From Defluviitaleaceae bacterium (lineage in GTDB: Bacteria > Bacillota > Clostridia > Lachnospirales > WQUN01), in contig WRAN01000007.1 of assembly GCA_009780185.1 (NCBI GenBank), forward strand, positions 1 to 64,000: DNA of 64,000 nucleotides. Reading direction: 5' to 3'. The position numbers were made by a program, and so were the translations under genes. The notes beneath the pieces are model-generated. The model was not told the DNA's origin. It saw only the letters and a list, made by a program, of their open reading frames with translations, and did no database searches. Shown here piece by piece: positions 25,253 to 32,772 of the stretch (position 1 is its first letter; every line of letters starts with the position of its first letter).

Positions 25253-25952
25253 AATCGTTTCCTCCTTCCCTTCTATCTCTCCGCTCTCTTCTTTCGCGAG
25301 GAGCCGGAGCACCGGGGATGACTTCGCCCTTATAGAGCCACACTTTTACGCCAAGTTTGCCGTAAGTGGTCTTAGCTTCTGCAAAGCCGTAGTCTATATC
25401 TGCACGTAGTGTTTGCAGTGGAATGGTTCCTTCGTGGTAGCTTTCGGTTCTGGCAATATCGGCTCCGCCTAGGCGTCCGGATACTGCTGTCTTGATACCT
25501 CTTGCTCCCATTTTCATTGTGCGCCCCATTGCCTGGCGCATTGCGCGGCGGAAGGTCACACGATTTTCTAGTTGGAGAGCGATATCTTCTGCTACCAGTT
25601 GAGCATCAAGCTCTTTGCGCTTGATTTCTACAATATTTATATCCACTTTGCGCTCGTCAGGGTTTGCGCCAATCAGCTTTTGAAGCTCGCTAGTTAGGTC
25701 AACAATGGCCTGCCCGCTACGTCCGATAATGATACCGGGGCTTGCGGTATGGATTGTAACCTTTACCCTGTCAGTGGTGCGCTGGATTCTGATTTTTGAT
25801 ACCTGCGCTTTATATAACTTATTTTTCAGATGGGTACGGATTTTATGGTCTTCCAGTAAGAACTTAGCAAAATCTCTTTCTGCATACCATACGGAGTCCC
25901 ATTCTTTATTTATGCCCAGACGCAGGCCGTGGGGATTTACTTTTTGGCCCAT
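25179..25952 (-). CDS. rpsC: 30S ribosomal protein S3
   Basis: The 257-aa protein has the KH domain ([20 protein letters not shown], plus [13 protein letters not shown]) and the C-domain ([39 protein letters not shown]). The last 25-35 residues are a charged tail ([20 protein letters not shown] then [19 protein letters not shown]). This tail is encoded across the SD and first 74 nt of rplP, an unusually long overlap for this operon. Confidence 0.96.
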   Translation of the reverse strand: MGQKVNPHGLRLGINKEWDSVWYAERDFAKFLLEDHKIRTHLKNKLYKAQVSKIRIQRTTDRVKVTIHTASPGIIIGRSGQAIVDLTSELQKLIGANPDERKVDINIVEIKRKELDAQLVAEDIALQLENRVTFRRAMRQAMGRTMKMGARGIKTAVSGRLGGADIARTESYHEGTIPLQTLRADIDYGFAEAKTTYGKLGVKVWLYKGEVIPGAPAPRERRERRDRREGGNDYANAKKGKKTEAVSRQNDRQGNQR

Positions 25953-25956
25953 GGAT

Positions 25957-26346
25957 TCACCTCTCGTTTAAGATAATCGTGATATGGCTCATCTTCTTGT
26001 TAATGCGGTATGCTCTGCCCTTTGCTCTGGGCTGGATACGCTTCAAGGTGGGCCCCTGGTTGGCGATTACTTCTTCTACAAATAGCTCGGACTGATCCAG
26101 GCCGTGGTTTTCTTCTGCGTTGGCTGCGGCTGACTTTAGCACTTTGGCTATAAGATATGCACCGTATCTTGGCGAATAATCTAAGATTGCCGCGGCTTCC
26201 ACAACACCTTTTCCTTTAATCTGCTCTAGTACAATTCTAGCCTTGCGGTCGGATATACGGGCAAATTTATGATGAGCATGTGGACGCATTTCTTTATTTT
26301 CTTTGTTACGAGTTTGCTTGTATTGGCTTCTTGATCCTTTTGCCAT
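25957..26346 (-). CDS. rplV: 50S ribosomal protein L22
   Basis: The 129-aa protein has the conserved [20 protein letters not shown], an [20 protein letters not shown] helix and the C-terminal [20 protein letters not shown] beta-hairpin that lines the exit tunnel. It has a short basic N-terminal extension. Confidence 0.97.
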   Translation of the reverse strand: MAKGSRSQYKQTRNKENKEMRPHAHHKFARISDRKARIVLEQIKGKGVVEAAAILDYSPRYGAYLIAKVLKSAAANAEENHGLDQSELFVEEVIANQGPTLKRIQPRAKGRAYRINKKMSHITIILNER

Positions 26347-26356
26347 AACCTGCCTC

Positions 26357-26641
26357 CTACTTTACGCGGCTTCTTTTTTCAGCATCTTTACCATGACCGC
26401 GATAAGTGCGGGTTGAGGCAAATTCGCCTAATTTGTGCCCTACCATATCTTCGGTGATGTATACAGGCACGTGCTTGCGGCCATCGTGTACTGCGATTGT
26501 ATGACCAATCATTTCTGGGAATATGGTGGAACGGCGTGACCAAGTTTTAATTACTTGCTTGTTGGTGACTTGGTTCATCGCTTCTACTTTTTTCATCAAA
26601 TGGTCGTCTACAAAGGGACCTTTTTTTAGTGATCTACCCAT
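26357..26641 (-). CDS. rpsS: 30S ribosomal protein S19
   Basis: The 94-aa protein starts [20 protein letters not shown] and has [20 protein letters not shown] and [20 protein letters not shown]. It is a 30S head protein. Confidence 0.98.
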   Translation of the reverse strand: MGRSLKKGPFVDDHLMKKVEAMNQVTNKQVIKTWSRRSTIFPEMIGHTIAVHDGRKHVPVYITEDMVGHKLGEFASTRTYRGHGKDAEKRSRVK

Positions 26642-26649
26642 ATGTCCTC

Positions 26650-27483
26650 CTACTTACTACCGCGTTTACGGACGATATATTTATTGCTTTGCTTGTTCTT
26701 CTTACGAGTTTTATAGCCTAGTGCGGGCTTGCCCCAAGGCGTTGATGGAGCTGGGCGGCCTATCGGCGCACGACCTTCACCACCACCGTGAGGATGGTCG
26801 TTGGGGTTCATGACAGAACCACGAACCGTTGGGCGAATACCCATGTGGCGCTTCTTACCAGCCTTACCGATGTTGATAAGCTCATGATCTAGGTTACCGA
26901 TTTGGCCAATGGTTGCGCGGCAGTTTACAGGTACCATTCTCATTTCGCTAGATGGAAGACGCACTGTGGCGTATTTTTCGTCTTTTGCCATTAGCTGAGC
27001 TACATTGCCTGCTGAACGAACCAGCTGACCGCCTGCGCCTGGCTTCATTTCTATATTGTGGATTTCTGTGCCAACTGGGATGGCTTTCATTGGAAGAGAG
27101 TTGCCTACTCTTACTTCCGCTTCGGTGCCGCTCATTAGCTTGTCACCTACGTTAAGGCCTTTAGGGGCTAGGATGTAACTCTTTTCCCCATCGGCATAGT
27201 GTAGAAGAGCTATGTTGGCGGTACGGTTTGGATCATATTCTATTGCAGCTACCTTGGCTGGTACGCCGTCTTTGCTGCGCTTGAAATCAATTATGCGGTA
27301 CTTTATTTTGGCCCCGCCGCCTCTGTGGCGTACAGTGATTTTACCTTGCCCGTTGCGTCCAGAATGTTTCTTTAAGTGAACGGTAAGGCTTTTTTCCGGT
27401 GTTGACTTTGTAATTTCTGCAAAGTCAGAAACCGTCATCTGCCGCTGAGAGGGGGTTATGGGTCTATAACGTTTTACGCCCAT
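26650..27483 (-). CDS. rplB: 50S ribosomal protein L2
   Basis: The 277-aa protein has [40 protein letters not shown] and the conserved peptidyl-transferase-centre loop [20 protein letters not shown]. Start and length are normal. Confidence 0.98.
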   Translation of the reverse strand: MGVKRYRPITPSQRQMTVSDFAEITKSTPEKSLTVHLKKHSGRNGQGKITVRHRGGGAKIKYRIIDFKRSKDGVPAKVAAIEYDPNRTANIALLHYADGEKSYILAPKGLNVGDKLMSGTEAEVRVGNSLPMKAIPVGTEIHNIEMKPGAGGQLVRSAGNVAQLMAKDEKYATVRLPSSEMRMVPVNCRATIGQIGNLDHELINIGKAGKKRHMGIRPTVRGSVMNPNDHPHGGGEGRAPIGRPAPSTPWGKPALGYKTRKKNKQSNKYIVRKRGSK

Positions 27484-27518
27484 TGCTGATGCTCCTTTAT
27501 ATCAAGATGACTTCGGGA

Positions 27519-27827
27519 TTAGATTCCTTCGAATAATTCAATACTTCCGGCTGACAGAGTTACAAGTGCTTTTTTGCGCTTTACTGTCCGGCCTGGTCTA
27601 AATCCTTGCTCTTGAGAGCGGCGATGTCTCTTCTTAGGGTGAGTGGTAAGGGTATTAACCTTTGCTACCTTCGTACCAGAGAATAGCTTTTCTACCGCTT
27701 CTTTGATTTGAGTCTTGGTTGCCTGAGGGTGTACATAGAAAGCATAGCATTGGTCTTCAAGCAAAGTCATACTTTTTTCAGTCATAAGAGGCTTAAGTAT
27801 GATGTCGTAATATTTGAGATCCGCCAT
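27519..27827 (-). CDS. rplW: 50S ribosomal protein L23
   Basis: The 102-aa protein has ILKPLMTEKSMTLLEDQCYA and HPQATKTQIKEAVEKLFSGT. It sits at the tunnel exit and docks SRP and trigger factor. Its ATG shares one base with the rplD stop (TAATG), so the pair is coupled. Confidence 0.97.
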   Translation of the reverse strand: MADLKYYDIILKPLMTEKSMTLLEDQCYAFYVHPQATKTQIKEAVEKLFSGTKVAKVNTLTTHPKKRHRRSQEQGFRPGRTVKRKKALVTLSAGSIELFEGI

Positions 27828-28447
27828 TATGCATACACCTCCTGCATTTTCTCTACAGCTTCCTTGGTTACTACAAAGTTATCATGGTTGAGAATATCAT
27901 ATACATTGATGGTGTTGACTGCCGCAGTTTTGATGTGAGGGATGTTACGGGCCGACAAGATTGCGTTGGTGTTGCTGCCTGTCATTACAAACAAGGCTTT
28001 TCCAACTTCCAGCTTTTCGCATACATCAATCATAGCTTTAGTTTTGATTTCAGGTAAATCCATGTGCTCCAGAACTACCAACTTGCCTTGATTTACTTTG
28101 TCTGTAAGAGCAGATTTAAGGGCAAGTCTCTTTTGCTTCTTGTTAAGCCTTATAGAGAAATCCCTTGGCTTTGGTGCAAAAACTACTCCGCCGCCAACCC
28201 ATTGAGGTGCCCTGATGGTACCCTGACGGGCACGGCCTGTGCCTTTTTGTCTCCAAGGTTTACGCCCACCACCACGAACTTCCGCACGGGTCTTGGTTGA
28301 CTTTGTACCTTGGCGCTGGTTAGCGAGATATTGCTTTACTGCTGCATGAACTGCATGTTCATTTACTTCTATTCCGAATAGGGCATCGTCTAGTTCCATA
28401 TTTCCGACGGTTTGACCCTGGAGGTTTTTTATAGGTACTGATGGCAT
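27827..28447 (-). CDS. rplD: 50S ribosomal protein L4
   Basis: The 206-aa protein has the extended loop QRQGTKSTKTRAEVRGGGRK and PWRQKGTGRARQGTIRAPQW, then GGGVVFAPKPRDFSIRLNKK. I chose the ATG at 28447, 8 nt after AGGAG; the GTG three codons earlier is too close to the SD. L4 represses the S10 operon in E. coli; that is not shown here. Confidence 0.97.
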   Translation of the reverse strand: MPSVPIKNLQGQTVGNMELDDALFGIEVNEHAVHAAVKQYLANQRQGTKSTKTRAEVRGGGRKPWRQKGTGRARQGTIRAPQWVGGGVVFAPKPRDFSIRLNKKQKRLALKSALTDKVNQGKLVVLEHMDLPEIKTKAMIDVCEKLEVGKALFVMTGSNTNAILSARNIPHIKTAAVNTINVYDILNHDNFVVTKEAVEKMQEVYA

Positions 28448-28499
28448 GTGGTTCACTCCTAATCTATTGCCTCTGCTGGGGAAGAACCCCGGGGAGTAC

Positions 28500-29135
28500 T
28501 TATTGCTTTACAGTGTTTTTAATTTCTACCAGTGCGCCTTTGATTCCAGGAACTGCACCTTTAATAAGAAGCAGATTTTTTTCAGGAACTGCGCGAACTA
28601 CTTCCAGGTTTTGAACCGTTACTCTTACTGCACCCATGTGCCCTGGCATTTTTTTGCCTTTGCGCACTCTACCGGGGGTGGTACCGGCACCCATGGAGCC
28701 GAGACCGCGATGGTATTTAGAACCGTGAGTAAGTGGACCGCGATGTTGACCGTGACGCTTGATGGCACCTTGAAACCCCTTGCCTTTTGACTTTGCGCTT
28801 ACATCTACCAAGTCGCCAGGGGCAAATACATCTGCTTTAATCTCTGTGCCTACTTCGTACTGGGCGCAATCTTCCAGCCTAAACTCTTTAAGATACTTCT
28901 TAGGGGCTTGGCCTTTTACATTGGCTTCGAAGTGGCCTTTTACTGCTTTATTTGTTTGCTTTGGCTTAATGCTGCCAAAGCCTACTTGAATGGCTTCATA
29001 GCCGTCATTGTCTTTTGATTTCTTCTGAACTACCAGACAAGGGCCTGCCTCAAGCACTGTTACGGGAATCAGTGTTCCGTCTTCTGCAAATACTTGAGTC
29101 ATGCCAAGTTTCGTCGCAAGAATTGCTTTTTTCAT
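28500..29135 (-). CDS. rplC: 50S ribosomal protein L3
   Basis: The 211-aa protein starts [20 protein letters not shown] and has [20 protein letters not shown] and [20 protein letters not shown]. It is an early 50S assembly protein. Confidence 0.98.
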   Translation of the reverse strand: MKKAILATKLGMTQVFAEDGTLIPVTVLEAGPCLVVQKKSKDNDGYEAIQVGFGSIKPKQTNKAVKGHFEANVKGQAPKKYLKEFRLEDCAQYEVGTEIKADVFAPGDLVDVSAKSKGKGFQGAIKRHGQHRGPLTHGSKYHRGLGSMGAGTTPGRVRKGKKMPGHMGAVRVTVQNLEVVRAVPEKNLLLIKGAVPGIKGALVEIKNTVKQ

Positions 29136-29168
29136 TTATAGTCACTTCCTTTTGGCATTTGGCAGGTT

Positions 29169-29480
29169 TTATTTTACTTCTACTTTAATGTCTACGCCTT
29201 CGGGCAAATCCAGGCGGCCTAGAGCATCTGCTGTTTTTGGTGTTGAGGCGTGAATGTCGATTACTCTCTTGTGAGTGCGCATTTCAAATTGTTCCCTAGA
29301 GTCCTTATACTTATGGACAGCACGAAGTATTGTCACGATTTCCTTCTTCGTAGGGAGTGGGATGGGGCCTGAAACTCTAGCGCCTGTGCGCTTTGCGGTT
29401 TCAATGATTTGAGCTACAGATTGATCTATTAATTTATGATCATAGCCCTTTAAATTGATGCGTATTACTTGATTCTGCAT
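29169..29480 (-). CDS. rpsJ: 30S ribosomal protein S10
   Basis: The 103-aa protein starts [20 protein letters not shown] and has [20 protein letters not shown] and [20 protein letters not shown]. It is the first gene of the S10 operon and also acts as NusE. The ATG at 29480 follows GGAGG; the upstream in-frame start at 29567 lies in the leader. A strong promoter precedes it. No tuf or fus gene lies upstream. Confidence 0.98.
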   Translation of the reverse strand: MQNQVIRINLKGYDHKLIDQSVAQIIETAKRTGARVSGPIPLPTKKEIVTILRAVHKYKDSREQFEMRTHKRVIDIHASTPKTADALGRLDLPEGVDIKVEVK

Positions 29481-29608
29481 GAGATCCCTCCATTTAGTTA
29501 TTCTGACTGAGGTTTTTATGCTTTTCATGCCCTGATACGTAGCCGGGTGTGTCGCGGTAAGTGGCATAGCTTTGGTATTCGTCCAAAGAAATTGTCAGAA
29601 CAGGCGGG

Positions 29609-29637
29609 ATAATACCAAAGAAATAAATGGACGTCAA
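29609..29637 (-). promoter_or_regulatory. Main promoter of the S10-spc-alpha operon
   Basis: TTGACG (29637-29632) and TATTAT (29614-29609) are 17 bp apart. Transcription should start near 29601, giving a 120-nt leader before rpsJ. CTTTGGTAT/ATACCAAAG inverted arms (29570-29578 and 29612-29620) flank the start site, one arm overlapping the -10, which could be an operator. The -35 overlaps the last bases of the upstream methyltransferase gene. Confidence 0.8.
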
Positions 29638-30815
29638 GGGGTTTGCAAAATATTTTTTGTTTTTTTGGAAAAACGTAAAAACATAACAAGTTCTACATGA
29701 GGAGTCCGAGGGAACATATCCACCCCAATTGCACGGATAGGCTCATATCCTGCCGCTATTAGAGTTACCAGGTCTCTAGCCAAAGATGCGGGCTTGCAAG
29801 CTACATATATTAGATTTGGCGGAGCTATTTCTATTAATTTTGCAAGGGCTTTTGGGTGGAGACCGTCCCGAGGTGGGTCTACAATGGTTACTTCCGCGAT
29901 TGGAAAATCTGTTTTTTCATTTAATACAGCCGTCACATCACCTGCGTAAAATTCGCAGTTAGTGATTCCGTTGAGCTTGGCGTTTTCCTTAGCGGCAGCT
30001 ATTGCGGCAGCATTAAGCTCTACCCCAATTACCTTTTCAAAGTTGGGAGAAAGCACCTGAGCAATGGTTCCAGTCCCACAATAAAGGTCATATGCCACAT
30101 TTTGACTAGGAGCCATATCATTTACAACACCGTATAGCTTTTCCGCCCCGGCGGAGTTGGTTTGGAAAAAGGAAGAGGCTGTTACCTTAAAATCCAGTCC
30201 ACATATTCGCTCATAAAAATAATCTCGCCCAAGTAGAACTCGAATATCTTCATCCTTAACCACATCAGCAACGCCATCATTGACACTATGAAGGATGCCC
30301 ACCATTTCTCCGTCAAGCTCCAAGGCCTTAAGCCCAGACACCCACTGCCAAAGATCAGATTGCAAACTAGAGGTCGTAGATAAATTTATAAGAATCTCAC
30401 CAGTAAACTCCCCACGCCTAAGCACAAGGTGACGCAGGCTTCCAATGTGGCGCTTTCGGTGGTAGAAAGCCTCCCCTGTTTCGCGGAAAAAGCCCTGTGT
30501 ATACAAAGCAATTTTCCTAAAATCATCAGGGATTAACTGGCATTCCTCTAAAGATGCCACTTCGTAAAAGCTACGGCGCTTGCGCATACCCAAGGCCAGC
30601 CGCCCATCTTTGGACTCATCGCCGAAAGCAAGCTCCATTTTATTACGGTAGCCTTTAGAGGCAGGTGCAGGGATTACGCCCTCTAAAAGATGCTCAGTAG
30701 TCCCAAGAACATCCCTAAGTGCCCTTTCTTTTTCTGCTAGCTCTTCTTCATATGGAATATTCAGGTACGCGCAACCGCCGCATGCGCCAAAATATTTACA
30801 CACTTCCATGCTCAT
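29634..30815 (-). CDS. rlmD: 23S rRNA (uracil-5-)-methyltransferase, RlmD/RumA-like
   Basis: The 393-aa enzyme transfers a methyl group from SAM to uracil C5 in rRNA. It has the 4Fe-4S cysteines C6, C12, C15 and C92, a SAM domain (AYDLYCGTGTIAQVLS, VIGVELNAAAIAAAKENAKL), the VDPPRDGLHPKAL motif and the catalytic cysteine in YVACKP (C340), plus the base in PHVELV (E375). The N-terminal TRAM domain of E. coli RumA is missing, as in the shorter Gram-positive forms. RlmD, RlmC or TrmA specificity cannot be told apart by eye. Confidence 0.88.
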   Translation of the reverse strand: MSMEVCKYFGACGGCAYLNIPYEEELAEKERALRDVLGTTEHLLEGVIPAPASKGYRNKMELAFGDESKDGRLALGMRKRRSFYEVASLEECQLIPDDFRKIALYTQGFFRETGEAFYHRKRHIGSLRHLVLRRGEFTGEILINLSTTSSLQSDLWQWVSGLKALELDGEMVGILHSVNDGVADVVKDEDIRVLLGRDYFYERICGLDFKVTASSFFQTNSAGAEKLYGVVNDMAPSQNVAYDLYCGTGTIAQVLSPNFEKVIGVELNAAAIAAAKENAKLNGITNCEFYAGDVTAVLNEKTDFPIAEVTIVDPPRDGLHPKALAKLIEIAPPNLIYVACKPASLARDLVTLIAAGYEPIRAIGVDMFPRTPHVELVMFLRFSKKTKNILQTP

Positions 30816-30829
30816 CAGTCCTTTACAAG

Positions 30830-30864
30830 TAAAAAGCCCTTCATCTAACTTAGGTGAAAGGCTT
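30830..30864 (-). other. Terminator-like hairpin at the 5' end of the rlmD transcript
   Basis: AAGCCTTTCACCTAA pairs with TTAGATGAAGGGCTT on the minus strand with two internal mismatches, followed by TTTTTA. The promoter just upstream places it almost at +1, too early for a normal intrinsic terminator. A 5' stabilising hairpin or an attenuation element is possible. Confidence 0.5.
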
Positions 30865-30868
30865 ACTC

Positions 30869-30897
30869 ATTATAACTTCAATGCACCATCATGTCAC
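30869..30897 (-). promoter_or_regulatory. Promoter of the RlmD-like gene
   Basis: GTGACA (30897-30892) and a perfect TATAAT (30874-30869) are 17 bp apart on the minus strand. It lies between the terminator at 30921-30959 and the leader hairpin. Confidence 0.7.
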
Positions 30898-30920
30898 ATA
30901 GCGGACACTAAGCATTTAAC

Positions 30921-30959
30921 AAAAAATATGCCCTTGCAAGGTTACACATGCAAGGGCAT
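30921..30959 (-). terminator. Terminator of the three-gene cluster
   Basis: A perfect 11-bp stem (ATGCCCTTGCA with TGCAAGGGCAT, loop 10) is followed on the minus strand by ATTTTTT. It lies 25 bp past the stop at 30984. Confidence 0.9.
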
Positions 30960-30983
30960 TGATATCTAGAAACATTTTTCTCT

Positions 30984-31556
30984 TTAGTCATCATGAGCCA
31001 AAATTTCACAGCCTATATTATTCCTTTCCAAAGTAAGACATTCTAATAAATAAAATTTCTCCGCTAAATCTAAGGGACTTACTCTGCCCCCATCCCTTTG
31101 ATTATAGAACAAATGCCTTTCCATTACTTCCGGATATGGCCTAGGACATGAAAAAACAGGAGGCATATACAGCTTATCTACCTCCTGGCCATATTTGTGC
31201 AAGGCATCGTTTAGCTGTGCCAGTAGATATGTGAGCCCAATATTAATCGCAATCATCCAGTCGCCAACAAACACTTCATCTTCCTCTTTATTATGCGCCG
31301 CGATCAATTCAGCATCGGCAATAGAAATGGCAGCGATTGCCCCTGTCTTATGCCTATCCAGTGACCTGACTGTGTTCATCATATACTTATCATATATATA
31401 GTCGTACAAATAGTTAAATCGGCCTTCGAATCGCTCTTTAGCCTCATCGCTATTATCAAAGACTACCACCCTCGCAAGATCCTCGCGACTTTGATAGAGC
31501 TTTATACCTTCTAAATACAGATTCCAAAACATACCTGTAAGTATAGTTCTCGCCAT
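30984..31556 (-). CDS. Conserved-looking soluble protein of unknown function
   Basis: A 190-aa product with no signal peptide or membrane segment. It is mostly helical and rich in aromatic and charged residues (FNYLYDYIYDKYMMNTVRSL, FVGDWMIAINIGLTYLLAQL, LAEKFYLLECLTLERNNIG). I recognise no family or catalytic motif. It is the last gene of a three-gene cluster with a small one-helix membrane protein and a multi-helix membrane protein, and starts 6 bp after the preceding gene. The cluster directly follows the Hsp70 operon but has its own promoter and terminator. Confidence 0.6.
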   Translation of the reverse strand: MARTILTGMFWNLYLEGIKLYQSREDLARVVVFDNSDEAKERFEGRFNYLYDYIYDKYMMNTVRSLDRHKTGAIAAISIADAELIAAHNKEEDEVFVGDWMIAINIGLTYLLAQLNDALHKYGQEVDKLYMPPVFSCPRPYPEVMERHLFYNQRDGGRVSPLDLAEKFYLLECLTLERNNIGCEILAHDD

Positions 31557-31562
31557 TTACGG

Positions 31563-31817
31563 TTACTCCATTTCTTTTTTATCGACAGTGGGGAATACTG
31601 GCACAAATTCTTTGTACTGAGTTGGCATACTATCTATAGAATGTATACTATCATTTACCATCTTTAAATAGCTTGCTTTATCTTTAACAAACATAGAGCG
31701 CACAAAGGCACTATGCCTTTGACTAAGCCTCCTGCTGTGGGCTCGAGCGTATATTAATGAGATGAAAACCGCTACAAAAATTACACCTAATACAAACCAC
31801 GTTACTATTAATTCCAT
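31563..31817 (-). CDS. Small membrane protein with cytosolic tail
   Basis: An 84-aa product starting MELIVTWFVLGVIFVAVFIS has one N-terminal transmembrane helix and a basic, then acidic, tail (RAHSRRLSQRHSAFVRS, YKEFVPVFPTVDKKEME). The ATG at 31817 follows AGGAGGATATAT. A hairpin (AGCGAACGCC/GGTGTTTGCT) lies just upstream of the SD. It is the middle gene of the cluster. Function is unknown. Confidence 0.6.
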   Translation of the reverse strand: MELIVTWFVLGVIFVAVFISLIYARAHSRRLSQRHSAFVRSMFVKDKASYLKMVNDSIHSIDSMPTQYKEFVPVFPTVDKKEME

Positions 31818-31945
31818 ATATATCCTCCTTTGCGCAAGCAAACACCATTGGCGTTCGCTTTGTTATTACATTGATTGTTAGTTTCATTTTATGAAAAGGG
31901 CAACAATGCTTGCCTGTCCGACAAATATTGTTCACCCACTATGTG

Positions 31946-32518
31946 TCATACACTTGACCTTTTTATTATTTTTTCTATATCTGGCTCCATTTTATACAAA
32001 GAAAATATAGCATATATAATGTTAACTATCAAACCGACACCTATTAACACATATATGGGCCCCATTACTACATATATAATGCCGGCGTAAAATGCACTTA
32101 TGACAGTTGCGATAACCAAAGCCGCAAAAATCAAGATTAATCCCATGTAAAGTATACGATGATAGTTTGAGAATTTATGATTAACATAAGGAATGCGGCG
32201 GCGCTCCAGCTCCTTAGAAACGATTTCGTCAAAATCTACCGCAGAATTAATGGAAACAAATATGGCTTTAATATACAACAGGATTATAAAAATAATTCGT
32301 ACAGAAAAATATACAATCGCACTATTACCATTGAGGCTACGAACATTGTAAATAGAATCATGTGCTACATGAATTGCAAAAGCAGCATCTATACTGAGGA
32401 CAGTCTCTACAAACATCATATAGCAATTGGAAAACCTCCGATGCACACCCCTGCTATTGCCCTTTTTCAGGTCTAGTTCTTCACTAAGCTTATCCATTAC
32501 AGAAGGCTCATCGCTCAT
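31946..32518 (-). CDS. Multi-helix membrane protein of unknown function
   Basis: The 190-aa protein has a charged N-terminus (EPSVMDKLSEELDLKKGNSR) and at least four hydrophobic segments (IVYFSVRIIFIILLYIKAIF, ILYMGLILIFAALVIATVIS, AGIIYVVMGPIYVLIGVGLI, IYAIFSLY). I recognise no family. The SD-like GAAAGG is 13 nt from the ATG, which is far, but an 18-codon leader frame ends on the same ATG (TAATG), so coupled translation is possible. It is the first gene of the three-gene cluster. Confidence 0.6.
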   Translation of the reverse strand: MSDEPSVMDKLSEELDLKKGNSRGVHRRFSNCYMMFVETVLSIDAAFAIHVAHDSIYNVRSLNGNSAIVYFSVRIIFIILLYIKAIFVSINSAVDFDEIVSKELERRRIPYVNHKFSNYHRILYMGLILIFAALVIATVISAFYAGIIYVVMGPIYVLIGVGLIVNIIYAIFSLYKMEPDIEKIIKRSSV

Positions 32519-32574
32519 TATGTAAATTCCGACCTTTCAATTATAAAGTCCCAGATTAACTTAAGCTTATCCAT
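32518..32574 (-). CDS. Possible 18-aa leader peptide
   Basis: The frame reads MDKLKLIWDFIIERSEFT and its TAA shares a base with the next ATG. Its first 19 nt (32562-32580) almost repeat the bases at 32485-32503 inside the next gene (18 of 19 identical), where they encode VMDKL. The frame has no good SD. It could be a coupling leader or just a footprint of a small duplication. Confidence 0.3.
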   Translation of the reverse strand: MDKLKLIWDFIIERSEFT

Positions 32575-32659
32575 CACAGACACGCAAGAAGTAACAAAAC
32601 AAAGCCTCCGCCACAAATGAAATGGGGTGCTTCCATAAATCATTGCATTAAGTTTTAGT

Positions 32660-32688
32660 ATTTTATGACTGACTAATGAATCTGTCAA
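32660..32688 (-). promoter_or_regulatory. Promoter of the three-gene cluster
   Basis: TTGACA (32688-32683) and TAAAAT (32665-32660) are 17 bp apart on the minus strand. It lies between the terminator of the Hsp70 operon and the first cluster gene, giving a leader of about 135 nt. Confidence 0.75.
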
Positions 32689-32716
32689 TAGTGTTTGGGT
32701 ATTGAAAGTGATACAT

Positions 32717-32759
32717 AAAAAGGCCCTCTATCCGAACCAAATCGGATGGAGGGCCTTTT
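32717..32759 (-). terminator. Terminator of the Hsp70 operon
   Basis: A stem of about 17 bp (AAAAGGCCCTC, ATCCGA with TCGGAT, GAGGGCCTTTT) closes a 6-nt loop and is followed by a T run on the minus strand. It lies just after the stop of the vWA-Hsp70 gene. Confidence 0.9.
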
Positions 32760-32772
32760 CACTTTATATAAC

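Noticed and set aside
31723-31935. 70-aa minus-strand frame between the two membrane genes
   Set aside because: Overlaps the start of the 84-aa gene in another frame, has no SD, and the 84-aa gene has a clear SD and membrane helix.
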